A DNA stretch of 64,000 bases, from positions 10,019,690-10,083,689 of the forward strand of contig CM060463.1 in assembly GCA_030544235.1 (NCBI GenBank). The letters run 5' to 3'. The notes beneath the pieces were generated by a model, which was given only the letters and a program-made list of their open reading frames with translations, had not been told where the DNA came from and ran no database searches. This document shows, piece after piece, positions 1-12,223 of the stretch (positions within the stretch are counted from its first letter, which is position 1; each line of letters starts with the position of its first letter). The position numbers and the translations under genes are program-made. Source of the stretch: Lepturacanthus savala. Lineage: Eukaryota; Chordata; Actinopteri; Scombriformes; Trichiuridae.

Positions 1-361
1 GTCACCATGGCAGGTTTTAGATTGTCACATTGTCACATTACCCGTTTGTTTTACGTATTGTACTTTACATTAGTATTAGTTATAAGTTGCAGTATTAATT
101 ATGTTGTTCACATGTTGATTTCATTTCTGTTGTGAAGCATTCTGAGCTACACTTCTGTCTGAAAAGTGCTGTACAAAAAGTTTATTTATTTATTTAGTTA
201 GTTTTGATGCTCTCTGAATAAATTGAACATTCATTTGCTTCTTAGAGGAATTGCGAGCTTTGTCGTCGTTACTGATGGTAAAGAATCTGTCAATATATGA
301 ATTCATGTTTTATATGGTGCATGTGTGGAAATTAATTTCTGCGCACATAGAGTTCACTCAC

Positions 362-1511
362 CGGGGGGCAGCTGGATGTTATGCACACTCGGCTGTCCCG
401 GGGAGGTCTGGGGAAGCCTCGGGGCCAACATCTGAGGCGCCGGGGGTCGGATCCCGCCTGGACCGGCAGCCGGAGTCCGAGGAGCGCTGACGGCACCGGG
501 AGCGACAGCCTGGTGCGGTGCTGACTGTATAATTGCTGCGGGCGGCTCTGCCTTGATTACGTGCGACCCCGCGCGCACGGGCACAGAGTTTGGCGGCAGG
601 CTGCTGTTAACGAGCCCGCCGACAACCGAGTGACCCGTCGCGTTGGAAACCGCCGCGGGGCTCGCGTTATTGTTCCCGTTCAGAGTCGCACCGGGACCCG
701 CCGCGCGCACAGGCGGCCTGACAAGTGTCACGGCGGGTCCCGCCGCCGGGCTCGCAGCCGGAGCCGGAGCGGCAACGCTCTGTGAGCTCACGAGAGGCGG
801 CTGGATTACGCTGTTCGACGAGGGGGGCACCGTGGCACCGGTCAGCCCTTTAGACAGCACGGGTCCGCCGCTGACAGCCGGGACAGACGTCGCAGCGCCA
901 CTTGTCACTGTCGTCCCCACCACAGGAGGGGCAGCGCTTCCTGAACCGTGCGAGTTCATAGTTTTAGTCTCCCATTGAAACTGTGCGCCGACGACGAGAC
1001 AACTTTCTCCCGGTGATCCGGGAGGTGAGTTACACCTCCGCCCACAACAAGTGCCCCGCCAGCGTAGTCCGTGCTGGCTGTCGACGCGACCGTAGTAGAA
1101 CCATGGGGACCTGGTGTGATGAGACCCCCTGCGCTGCAACTTGTTTGGAAAGGAGCTGAAACACTCTTGGATGTGATGGGGCAAGACTCTGGCACTTCTA
1201 CCGGTTTCCTCTGCCCTGGTGCTTGTTTTTCCACGTTACTCTCAGAGTGTCGAAAGAGCAAAACAACATTAGTTACAGCGTTACCTGCTCAGCCACCGTC
1301 CTGACCAAGTCCCAGCTGGACATTAGCTCGCTTGTCCCGGAACTATAGCCATGTAATTACCGGGCGCTTCGTGCCTACCCCCGTGATTATTGTGATACAA
1401 GGGCGACAGCTGTGACTCTACAGACCGTGCGGGATGATAAACTACCGCTTTATTCACCTCTGTGTGGAATAAAAGCTCTTCCAGCGGGCCGAAGCCAACC
1501 GCCATCTTCAC
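362..1511 (-). CDS. taf4: TAF4, TFIID subunit 4 (N-terminal part, partial, runs off left edge)
   Basis: TAF4 is a core histone-fold subunit and scaffold of TFIID in the nucleus. Only the N-terminal, low-complexity Pro/Ala/Ser/Thr/Gly-rich part is here. The start at 1511 opens with MAVGFGPLEELLFHTEV, followed by SVESQL, the vertebrate TAF4 N-terminus. The last segment contains the signature LAPRLPQ then NIQLPPG, ending at a clean donor (GTGAGT, 361-356) in phase 1. The histone-fold and TAFH domains lie beyond the left edge. Oddity: a single exon does not stay open. Frame 1511 stops at 1325-1323, a second frame carries coding-like sequence from about 1284 to 1036, and the first frame resumes downstream. 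Two short putative introns restore one frame with matching phases: exons 1379-1511, 1036-1284 and 362-940 (introns of 94 and 95 bp). Both acceptors have poor pyrimidine tracts, so compensating indels or assembly errors are the alternative. Identity is well supported; the internal structure is tentative. Confidence 0.8.
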
Positions 1512-1554
1512 ACTCCTGCGAGCTTGTGAGAAATGAGGTATTTACCAGTTGACG

Positions 1555-1566
1555 TGCGCATGCGCT
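1555..1566. promoter_or_regulatory. NRF1-type palindromic site upstream of taf4
   Basis: TGCGCATGCGCT matches the NRF1 consensus (YGCGCAYGCGCR-like), 44 bp upstream of the taf4 start codon in a GC-rich stretch. NRF1 sites are typical of TATA-less housekeeping promoters. Function is inferred from the motif only. Confidence 0.55.
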
Positions 1567-2363
1567 CAACGACCAAAAGGCCTCGGTGGAAGCCCGTCGG
1601 CGCGCTGTGATTGGCTGCTGCGGACTGTTAAAGGCGGTACCAATGGCTCCGACCCGTCATTCCAACGGATGTCGGAGACGGAACATCATCGCGGCGGAGT
1701 TGAAATGTTTTCGTCAAATTTTACGCCGTCGCCCGCTTGTTTATGCGGTTACGACGTCTCGTCCGTTTCGGAATCGTGCCCTGTGGCTTGTCATAGAGTA
1801 AAAATGTGGTTTGCAACAAGCTAACGGTCCGAATTTGAGAGTTTAATCACTGTGGATTTGCTGTGCAAGATGGCTCCGCTGCTTTTGGTCAGCGAAGTGG
1901 AGTTGCTGTTGTAAAAGAGGCGTTTGAGGGCGCCACACCCTCATTTACAGTGGAAAGCCTCCTGTCAGCCGGCAAACTCCCACCTACATTCGCTTTTTAG
2001 ATAAAATCCAACACAAAACATTAATAAAATGTTTTACTTTTCTTTATGCTTTTAAATGTGAATTAAAATGCAACTTATTAAGAAGTTGCAAATGTTCAGA
2101 TCAGGACGCGCACAAGACATAAACATAAGATTCGAATGATTTTTGGTTTTCACATGAAATCTTAGCGCGAGTGGTGCCATGTTTAGGTTTAATCAGGTTT
2201 ATATCTGTTATAGCTGCGATAAATGTTACCCACAAACAATTAATAGATAATTAGAAACTAGAAAATAAGTAAATAGTAATATCAAAGGGATCTTTCTTTT
2301 ACTTATTTTCTTAAAATTAAAACCAAATAGGAAAACACTCGTGTAAATATCCCTAATTATTAT

Positions 2364-2469
<106 letters not shown>

Positions 2470-2966
2470 CACACATATATAAAGATTTTTAAAAAACACA
2501 TGCTATCAACTAGTTTTATGTTCTAGGTCGAATAAATGTTTAAATGTATATATATATATATATAATTAAATTATACAAATGGGCTTTTAAATAGCAAAAA
2601 AACAACATGAAGACAAAATGCACATTTTGAGAGACCTCAAGAATGCTTCTTAAAGCTGTATTTGAAAAAGTTGTTGACTTTCTCATCTTACAAAACATGA
2701 CTTGTCACTGATCCATATGCATGTGTCATTTCAATGCCATTTTGATACAAAATGATGACTTTGTTATGTTTAATATATTATGATTGACCGTAAATACATT
2801 GGCTTTGTGGGGCAGGTGAATCATCAAGTTGTCGGTTTGCCTAAATGTTCAAATAGAGTGAAATACGTTTTAATTTGTAATGTAATCCACCTGGCAATTG
2901 CTTTGTGCGCGAGCTTGAAAACTAAACTAACCCGTTTTATACGCAGGTGACGCAGCATCAAAGAGG

Positions 2967-2990
2967 TACGTCACTGCCAATCTTATAAAT
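2967..2990 (+). promoter_or_regulatory. lsm14b promoter: CRE-like site plus TATA-like box
   Basis: TACGTCAC at 2967-2974 resembles a CREB/ATF site and TTATAAAT at 2983-2990 a TATA box, about 125 bp upstream of the lsm14b ATG. Spacing suggests transcription starts near 3010-3020. Motif-based inference. Confidence 0.4.
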
Positions 2991-3114
2991 CGCACAGGTG
3001 CGCGCTGATTGTGCACATTGCTGATTAGTTGGTGTCTGATGTGTTCGGCGGGTAAATGCGCTGCGATTTAAACGCTGCTTATCAAATTGAAGACGCTTTT
3101 TTGTTGCTGTAAAC

Positions 3115-5075
3115 ATGGGTGGCAGAGGTGGCACTCCTTACATTGGTAGTAAAATAAGTTTGATATCGAAGGCACAAATTCGTTACGAAGGAATATTGTC
3201 CTCCGTCGACACAGACCGGTCCACCGTTGCTTTAGCCAAAGGTAGGTTGATTCTTTGCAGTGCGACTAGGGCCTACAATACTTTTGTTTTTGTTTTTTTG
3301 CCTGATGGCTTTCCTTATGCTAAATTCAGATTTTAAATATGTCTGAGATTAAACAAAAACCCAATTATCTTCATTTTCCAACAGTTAAATCCTATGGGAC
3401 AGAGGACCGGCACTCTGATAGACCAGTGCCACCCAAAGATGAAATCTATGAATACATCATCTTCAGAGGAAGTGACATAAAGGATATCACTGTGTCTGAA
3501 CCACCCAAACCGCACCATGGACTGCCTTGTGACCCTGCCATTGTACAGGTGTGTGGCTGTTTTTTTCTCCTTTTGCTGAGGTGTTTGGCTTTAACCCATA
3601 AACACAACTGGTCAAACAAGTGTGTCTTAAATGTTTTAGTCATCTATTGGAAGCTCCTCTGCTGCATATCACCCACGCTGGAGTCCATACAGGGACATGA
3701 TGCCCACCTACAACCAGCTAGCTGCCAGTTCTCTACTCAACCAGCAGTACAATGCAGCGCTGGGACTAGGTATCGTCAAGTCGCCTCTTTTTTAAATCTA
3801 TTGGCATCGTAAAGGTGTATATTTAAGCTTTCTGCCCGAGTGATATTTATGGCTGTTCACCATATGAACTTGCACTGCTGTTTCTGCTTCATGCAGTACC
3901 AGGTTTCCAAGGCATCCCAGCCAGAAGAGCTCCCACAGTGGAGCAGGCTGTCCAGACTGTACCGTTGACCATTGTTGCCCAGAAAAAGGGGAAATCTGCA
4001 ACGGAGCCCCAGAGAAGACCGCCTGTTCGTCCGACGCAACGCACCATCCGGGATGGTTCTCGTACTCAGAAGGAGAATATTTCCACCAGTAAGCTTACAA
4101 AATACACACCTTTTTTCTTGTTTTGCAATTAAATTTTTATTAAATCCAACTTAAAAATTTAACCTTTTATATATATATATTTTAGACCGGACACCAACCC
4201 AGCCAGCTGCACCCAAAACTCAAGTCCAAAGCACTGATAACCAGAAACAAAGGCAAAAACAAGGTATCCACAATATCTCAGATTATTAAACTGAGTCTTA
4301 CTGTTAGTATAGCTATAGAATTTTTTTCCTCAAATGTCGGAGGGGAGCAGAACACCACGAACTAAACAAATCTTTTAGTAAAACTTGCAAAACTAAATAT
4401 CAATGACTGGATAATCCAGCTCTATCTGGTTTGTGAACCACTTCTACATTCTAAACTTTTTTTTCGTTTGACTGCTCGGGTGCAGGCAATCGCAGGTCCA
4501 GGAACCGAAGCAGAGGCCAACTTCTTGTGAAAAACTCAAAAGCCACGACCTTGCAGTTTGAGTCGGATTTTGACTTTGAGACTGCAAATGCTCAGTTTAA
4601 AGATGATCTTATGAAAGAGGTTGTAGGTATGTATGTTTGTTTCAAAGGATATTCACCATTTCACACAATATTTATTATGTTCATGATGTTTTGAACCTGC
4701 TCCAGTCGAGAAGGTGGATTCTGGGGAGCCTCTGGACAGCCAAGGTGTGCAGGAGGAGGAAACTCCTGTGGATAAGTACTACGACAAAGCTAAAGGCTTC
4801 TTTGACAACATTTCGTCAGACCTTAAGCCAAGGTGATTTTTATAACAGTCTGCGGTTTTGTCTTTGTCACATCGAGGGTTTTTGTGGTTCTTAGCTGCTG
4901 TTTTCTGTACATCCTCAGACGGACCACATGGGCAGAGGAGAAAAAGCTAAACATGGAAACCTTCGGAGTGCCCGGGCGCTTCCTGAGAGGCAGAGGGTTC
5001 AGGGGTCGAGGCCGCAGAGGGCAGAGCACCGCTGAGCAGCGACCGCTCCCAAAAGTTGGTAGTGGGAGGGTGTGA
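3115..5075 (+). CDS. lsm14b: LSM14B, Lsm/FDF/TFG-box RNP protein (RAP55B)
   Basis: This is a cytoplasmic mRNP and P-body protein of the Scd6/RAP55 family that represses translation through partners such as DDX6 and 4E-T. Exons: 3115-3241, 3385-3548, 3640-3769, 3897-4088, 4186-4263, 4486-4626, 4706-4832 and 4919-5075. All junctions are GT-AG and phases close to 371 aa, near the vertebrate length of about 385. Domains: N-terminal LSm domain, residues 1-80 (GTPYIGSKISLISKAQIRYE, then YIIFRGSDIKD); DFDF box around residues 255-262; FFD box with YDKAKGFFDNISSD at 303-316; TFG box with TWAEEKKLNMETFG at 323-336; short RG-rich tail at 342-353. The ATG is the first in frame and opens directly into the LSm fold. 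Position beside taf4 matches human TAF4-LSM14B and favours the B paralogue over LSM14A. A candidate poly(A) signal ATTAAA lies at 5573-5578. Confidence 0.96.
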
Positions 5076-5703
5076 AATCTTTTCTTTTTTGGTGTTAATA
5101 ATTTTTTGTAAACGTTTTCTGTAAATAATGGATATTGTAGTTTTCTACTTATTTAAAAGAAAAAAAAAGTACCTCCCTTTTTTCCCCTTTTTTGAAGCAA
5201 AGATTTTTTTTTTCTTTATCCCAAATGTGCATTTATGGGAATATTGTACTTTGGTCCTTTTTCTATTATATGGAATGGAAGAACAATTTCCTTTAGTCCC
5301 AGCAGCTGTACACTTGAAGCAAATGTAATAATTAGTAGTTAAGTTTAGAAACATGCAATGTAGAATTTGTCTTTGTACAGAATGGCAGGCATGTATTTTT
5401 GTTTTTCCTTTAAGTATTTGAATGTATTATACTTTGTTTGCTTGACTGTCCAACTATAACTCCGAATTAGAGTTAAATTGAGTAGAGGATAGTTTTCTCA
5501 AAGACAGCTGTAGCTTTGTTTCCCCCCTACTTGTATAAAATGAACACTGTGGAGAAATGTCTTACAGTTGCTATTAAATGTGATTAATGGAAATTCTTGT
5601 TTCTACATTCTATATCCTATATAGGTTTATAAAACTTTCATTAAGCTTAAAATTCTCTATTGCAGCCTGTACAGTTTCAACTAGTTTACAGAACACTGCA
5701 GGA
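5076..5703. other. Shared 3' region of lsm14b (+) and cdh26 (-)
   Basis: Only 628 bp separate the two stop codons of these convergent genes. lsm14b has an ATTAAA at 5573-5578 on the plus strand. No distinct minus-strand poly(A) signal stands out before the lsm14b 3' end, so the cdh26 3'UTR may overlap that of lsm14b antisense. The sequence is U-rich with no coding potential. Confidence 0.6.
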
Positions 5704-8700
5704 TCAGTTTTGTAAATGTGGTGGTTTGCAAATGGAAGCCAGTGTGTTGAACTTGGGGCCAAGGTCTGACATGAAGTTCATGAATGAATAGTCAGGAAAA
5801 ATGATTTCTTCCAGGTCAGAGAGGTTGTCTGGTTCCCCCTCGTCTGCGTAGAGGTGAGGCTGATAGTCCTCCAGATCTTCTGTCTCAAGTGAGGAAAGTC
5901 TCTGCAGACAAAATGTAATGATTTACTGCTGTGTACACTTGGAGCTTAGTTATAAGGCTAAACATGAGGAGTCACAGCACTGCCTTTAAAATATACTGCA
6001 ATACCAACCCGATCAAGCAGGGCTAAGAGAGCTGAATCTAGCTCAGTGTTGTAGTTTGTTTTGTGGCGATTTATTGTGCCCCACTCCTGGACCTGTGTAT
6101 TTAAAAAATATACATTAAAAAAATTTTTTGTCTTTAAAGTGATTGTGTTCAACTGTTACTCTACCTGGAGGTTGAGCTTGCTTCCATTGGCCATTTGAGG
6201 ATTCCAGGTCATCTCGAATTGATAGAAAGACTAATTGGAAGAAGAACTGATAAATTTAATTTGAATTGTGAAAGTAACTTTATTCTATTACTAGCATGGA
6301 AACAACAGTCAAACATTTAGTTGTACTTCTGTATTATTCATAGTTCAGTTTTTGCCTCGGTAAGCAAGTTTTGAGGAGTCGGGAGGAACGGCTCACTGGA
6401 TAGTGGTGTTTTGTCTACAACAATTTTGTGCGGATGTCCCATGACTTATTGCATATGGTTAAATGTGTGTGTATATATACTCATGCAAATGTTAACCAAT
6501 GAGAGCTTCACTTCAATAGCCCTGACCTTTCAAGAGTGTATTACCTGCTGTGTGTTCCTGTTGAACAAAGGGGACATGTTTTCTTTTCTGTAATCCTTGT
6601 GTTTGTAGTTGAAGTTGTGCTCCATATTCTGTTGAATAGACAGGAGTGACTGATCACCAGCTGATTTAAAGTAGTCTGTCCAATGTTATTGAACATTCAG
6701 TATTTTTACAAGCAGTTTTCAGTAGAGATGATGAAACCTGTAAAAAATCTAATTGGTCACAATGTTTTCAGTGAACCTGAATTCATGTAAAACAAATCTA
6801 CTTCAGGTCTTGCAGTTTAATCATTGTCATCAGTACCCACATTGATTAAGAACTGGGTTTGTTGCACTCCATTGTGCAGGTCTTGCCAGTTAGATGAATC
6901 CTGTTGCTTTTTAACAGTGGACACTGTCAGGACACCATTGGGTAACTTGGAAGACAATAAAAGAAATGGTAGCTGTTATTTTAAAAAAGCAAAATATGCT
7001 TTTTTTTTTCCAAATACTTCTGAGTAGCGACCTTGCAGTCTGTTCCTGGTTTTTCAATGTTTGATGTGAGGAGGGTCTCGCCATAGGAGTCGCCAATCGG
7101 CAAAGCATGGAACTCCTTTTTGCAGGAGATCCCGACTGCCATGAGTAGAAGAACTGTCGGTGAGAAAGAGACAATAAAATGAAATTCCTGTGCTTGTGGA
7201 GTTGCACAGAGATTGGTTACATCGATAATTGAAATCCACAGATTTTCTGGAGGATTTTAGCGGTAATTGTGTTTGACAGAAAAATCTATGCTATGTCTTT
7301 TTGTTGGGATAAAGAAGTGGGTCATGAAAATTAATTTCTTACGCAGGAGTAAAATCAGCGAGGCGAAGACTATGCCTGTTGCACTGGAGGCAGACGTTAT
7401 TACAGTGTCTCGGTGCATTCTGCAGTTGGGTGTCACAGAGCAATCGCACACAGTCACACTGAGGTTGTACACGCCAAACTTTCCCTGCATGTCAAAGATC
7501 TTTAGACGAACTGTGTGTTTGCCGGCATACACACCAGGCTCCTTCACCAAGCCAGCTGTGTAACCTAAGAGAAAGAATAACAAAGACAACTAAGAGAAAG
7601 AATAACAAAATGTAATTTTGTTGTGATATTTAACTCCATAGCTAATGGTAGGCTACCGTATGAAGGGTTCAGTGCCCAGTTTCTTTTGTCTTCCCCCAGC
7701 AGTTTAAATGCAAAAGGCCCTCCAAAGGGATTCTCATCCAGGTCGAAGGCTGTGATGTTGAAGGTGGCGGGGCTGTCTGACACGCACACATCCATGTAGT
7801 CCAGTGTCAGCTGTGGCACGTTGTCATTCTGGTCAATCACATGGATGTTCACCGTAGCTGTGCTTGTCAGAGGTGGCTTACCTGTTCAAGATTTTTTTTT
7901 TGTGTCACAAAAGTGTTGTACATTTAAATTAAACCTTTTTAGGACATGAAAATAAGAGACATTTAGCATATGTCCATTCCAACTAGCAATACTATGAGTT
8001 TTACCATTGTCCACTGCATGTACTAAGATGGTGTAGACACCGTTGATGACATGAGGAGACTCTCTATCCACTGTCTTGACTGTTGTGATGTTGCCAGTGT
8101 GGGGATCCACTGTTACCCAGCCGGCAGGATCATGTCCTACAGAATACCTTGTGCCCAAAATACAGTGTGCATTATTATAGGTGATCACAGATGAGATAAA
8201 ATAAGATAACATTAACATGACTCACACAATGTCTCTTGCATGACTGGCATCAGGATCAACAGCAGTTACTTTGTCTATCCAGGTGCCCGTGGAAGCGTTC
8301 TCTTCCAGAAAGGCCTCTTTGACAGCTCTGTTGAACTCTGGGGGGTCGTTGGTATCCTCAATGTCAATGATGACTTTTACAGACTGAGGCCCACCTCCAC
8401 CTTTGACGGTGTCAACTTTCCAGAGGCCCGAGGTCGTCCTCTCCTTGACTTTACAGGAGAAATATGGCATCTCATTTTCTACTGAGATGGACAGCTCCCT
8501 CTGTGCTCCCTTCTCGAAGTCCAACGCCTGAAATGGAACAGTAGGGAAGATGCAGGAGGAGCTTTATCATATGGAGTTTGATTAGCCATATTTTTTATTC
8601 ATAAAACATTTTGTGATTTATGTATGCACCAACTTTAAAAATGAACTTTAATGACAATGACAAACAGGGATGTAGTAAATGTCAGACTGGAAGCGGGCGT

Positions 8701-11700
8701 CAGTATAATGCAGCAAAACAGCACTTACATTGACAACCGTCAGGATGCCATCATTGGTATCTGCGTCCGTTTTTATCTTGAAGTGCTTTCCTTCATCACC
8801 TTGGATGGTGTATTTAGCTCGCCATGCTGGACTGTTCCGACTATCTCTGTCGCTCACATGCAGCCGTAGAGGAGAGGAGCCAGTCTCATATTCCTTCACT
8901 TTGCCGGTGCTCTATAGTATAAATCCAGGGTGCAGAAGAAATCTAGGTTACTCATACTTCCTGCAGCTCTTAGTGAATGTGTTCATAATGTTACTCAGTA
9001 GAGCTAACATGACTTAATAGAAGTGTCAAATTAACAGTATAAACACTGGCAACACTGATTTTTTTACAGTACAATTCTTTGTAATAAAATTGTTAGCGTG
9101 GCATGTTCTTGCAAACAAATCCCTGAACAATGTAAACTTGTATTTGTGTAATAATTTGTTTTTGAATAGGGCATAATTGCATACTGATTTAAATGAGAAT
9201 AAAAAATACAGCTTGAACAACAACAGAAGCATTATTATAAAATATACCCACATGCAAAGAAAAGCATTTTAAAAAAGATTGCATCCGCTCATCCCTACAA
9301 AATAATGTTTATATGAAGTATCAGGAACTCATTCTCGGTTCATTATTTATTAACATATTTTCATCATATATATAACATATTCTTTATTTTGACTTACCAG
9401 TTACTCTGTATTTCTGTTTTGTTGCAGGTTATGTTTTAGCAGGCGTTTGTCTGTCTGTTTGTTAGCAAAATATCTCAAACTATTTTGGCCAGATTTTCCT
9501 AAAATTTTCAGCGGATTTTGGGAATGATACCATGAATAAATGATTCAATTTTGGTAATGATTGAGATTATTTTCTGGAATACTTTGGATTTTTTGTTGTT
9601 TGAGGTATATAGATATTCAAAAGGTGCCATTGTTTGGGGCCACCTGGTGGTGATATCTTGCACCTGCATGTCTCCTTGTTTTCTTTGTACACAACATTAG
9701 AGACACAGGTTACTAACCAGGGCACTGTGTTGGATCAAATTTACTTTGTATGTCAACATCAATCACAGTTCAGATACAACAGTGATGAAAATTGATTCAT
9801 TTCAGTCCATTATGGCACTTTTTATCAATAAGTATAGGATTACAATTACAATATGCTTGGTCTGCATTCTGAGAGTGTTTTTGTAGTTTCTTAAGGTGTT
9901 TTTGCCTGCTTGCCTTGGTTTCACCTATGCAATGAGATACAATATTCGAAATCTCTATGGATAATTATACTAGATAAATACATCAGGTTAAAAACAATAT
10001 GGTGTCTACCCATATAAGAGTGACTGCAGACTAACAAAAATAAATGAGTGACAGTCAGAAAGATGGCTGACCCTTGATTTAGTGTGATATTTTCAGATAG
10101 CAACAGCAATATGTGATGACACTATATACACTATCGTAATATTAAAGCTGTATGTGTGATGTGATGTTGTTGAGCCTGGTTTAACTGAGACAACTGCATA
10201 CCGTTTGTCCAATGATGGAAGGAAGGTGGTTGTTGCCATCCTGGACATGAATCACAACAGTGGTTGAACCGGAAAGGCTAACTACTTCACCATGGTCCTT
10301 AGCCTCCACCAGTATGGTAATCATTTCAGCCACCTTCAAACAAGAAAAGTTTTTTTCATTATATGTCGTATTCTCCTCCTATCAGGTAGAATTGTACTAT
10401 TTATAGAATTGTACTATACTAATGTCACATGACTAATGTCACTTGCCTCATAGTCTAAACATCCTCTGAATGAGATTGTTCCAGACTCATCAATGAAGAA
10501 TTCAGTGTCTGGAAGGTTTGGAGAAACTGATTTGATTTCATAGTGGAAAGTTGAGTTTGGTGTCCCCCTCTGGTCTCGGTCATGGGCGAGCACAGTCAGG
10601 AGATAAGAGCCTGTTGCAAATGACAAAACTCTTTAGACTGCTCCTAAACAATGAGGAGTCAAACAAATTGGAAAGACATATAGTTTATTGTATTATTTAC
10701 CTTGTGTGCTGTCTTCATTGACAGAGACTTCATACAGACCCTTCTGAAAGTGTGGTGGGTTGTCGTTGATGTCCCGTATGGAAATCTCAACGCCTAAATT
10801 AGTGTCAATTGTTAAATCAGCCTTTCGGATCTGAAGTTTCAGCTATGGATTGAGAGATATAACTTAAAATAAGTCACAGAGATCAGGTAAAATAAAGTTG
10901 ACACCAGTAAAGGTAAGAAATTAGTTGATATAAGTAGATTTTAATTTAATATGTGTAGAGTCTAACCATCAACGATGTCCTCTCCTCATAGTCCACAGCC
11001 CTGTGGACAGACACGATGCCAGACCTTTTCTGAATGGAGAGGAGTCCCACTGGCTCCTCATCCACTCCTTCCCCATGGAGCTCAAAGGATATCTCATCAT
11101 TGCGCTCAATATCAATCTAGAACATATCAGCAAACGCTTTACTTTTGAATTTTGGGACCCTGCTTTTTCTGTTTACAAGGACTAATGGGCTATATTTTAT
11201 ATGAAGAAACACAAATTGAAGAGAATAGTATCACTAATGTGAAAATAAAACTCATTACAGACAGCTGTCACAATTAAATGTATAATCTTAAGAGCTTTTC
11301 TTGCAAATGGTAATGTTTAGTTATTGCATTTCTTATCATCAATAGTTCTATAAATTATTTCAAATAGGTATTTGAACATTTAGAGTGTGTGCTTAGAGGG
11401 AGTGATTTATTTGTTAACAAATAGTGTGACCACTTTTCTTTACTCAGTAGTTTTCCCACCTTGCCCAGCATGTATGGGAATGGTCCTGTTTGCCCCTCCT
11501 CAATTGAAAAGGTGTCAATTATCCAAGACCTTCTCTGACGGATCAGCTGCTCTGAGCATGCTGCACTTGATGACATATATATCTGAAAGAGGAGCAGCCA
11601 ACCAAACCAGATGCACATGGTCTTTACAAAACAGTCGGTATGCAAAGTAGAATTCTTGTTTGAGGCGATAGGCTGGAGGTCATAAGTCATACACTTGGGA

Positions 11701-12095
11701 ATAAGTCCTTTAAAAGGGTCATTGTGGTGGATAGTTGGCGAACCGGTTCCACTCAAATGTACAGGCATTTACACAAAAACACACTGTGTATCTGAACTTT
11801 GCAGCTTTCACCTCTGGTATATGAATTACTAACTACTACTTTTTTGACCATTTAGTCACTTAGTGATCAAAATTCTCTCATGAAACGTCAAGCTAAAAGA
11901 TCAACTGTCAATCGAATATCATAAACCCCTAAACCAACAGAGGTAGAAAATAGCATTTACTTCAAAGAAAAAATATATAATGGAAAGAACAATATAACAA
12001 ACCTTCTATCTATTAGCTACCTAAGCTTGTGTCACATTTAAGTGCAACTGAAGTATAGCACAAAAACGTCATCTATAAAATTCAAATACTAATAA

Positions 12096-12137
<42 letters not shown>

Positions 12138-12223
12138 ACAATAGTATATATTTCCAATTAAACTAATTTCAGGGAAAAAATGTAATTTATGTTGCTACAT
12201 ACCAGGAGGAAGAGGCCAAACAT
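5704..12223 (-). CDS. cdh26: Cadherin-26-like classical cadherin
   Basis: This is a calcium-dependent adhesion receptor at epithelial cell membranes. Exons from the 5' end: 12203-12223, 11460-11582, 10967-11116, 10701-10842, 10447-10610, 10202-10333, 8729-8911, 8226-8527, 8005-8147, 7657-7881, 7343-7564, 7032-7153, 6841-6945, 6545-6628, 6165-6230, 6009-6092 and 5704-5901. Phases close to 821 aa (human CDH26 about 850). A signal peptide (MFGLFLL...) leads to a very short propeptide ending RQRR at residues 22-25; EC1 then begins SWIIDTF with its strand-swap Trp27. Calcium motifs: DINDNPP (122-128), a degenerate QDGNNHLP (231-238), DTNDPPEF (363-370) and DQNDNVPQ (470-477). A transmembrane helix lies at about 584-609 and the tail at 610-821, ending in an acidic catenin-binding-like segment (LEDYQPHLYADEGE). 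The match to human CDH26 is strongest at NSPAWRAKYTI and VDRESPH. Oddities: one GC-AG intron after residue 200, and weak donors after exons 12 and 16. Confidence 0.93.
8912..10201 (-). other. cdh26 intron 6 (largest), with repeat-like segment
   Basis: A non-coding 1.3 kb intron. Positions 9440-9680 resemble a dispersed fish repeat (AAAATATCTCAAACTATTTT, with degenerate continuation). No exon is needed here because phases on both sides match. Confidence 0.6.
9440..9680. repeat. Probable decayed interspersed repeat
   Basis: Sequence style (TTTGTTAGCAAAATATCTCA, followed by GGCCAGATTTTCCT and a TTTGGGG motif) is familiar from dispersed fish repeats. Ends and family cannot be fixed by eye. Confidence 0.3.
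12099..12134. repeat. (TA)n microsatellite in 5' part of cdh26 (intron 1)
   Basis: Uninterrupted TA dinucleotides inside the first intron of cdh26, about 70 bp downstream of the exon 1 donor. Confidence 0.95.

Noticed and set aside
561..978. Plus-strand ORFs opposite taf4
   Set aside because: Shadow frames of the GC-rich taf4 coding exon; no independent support.
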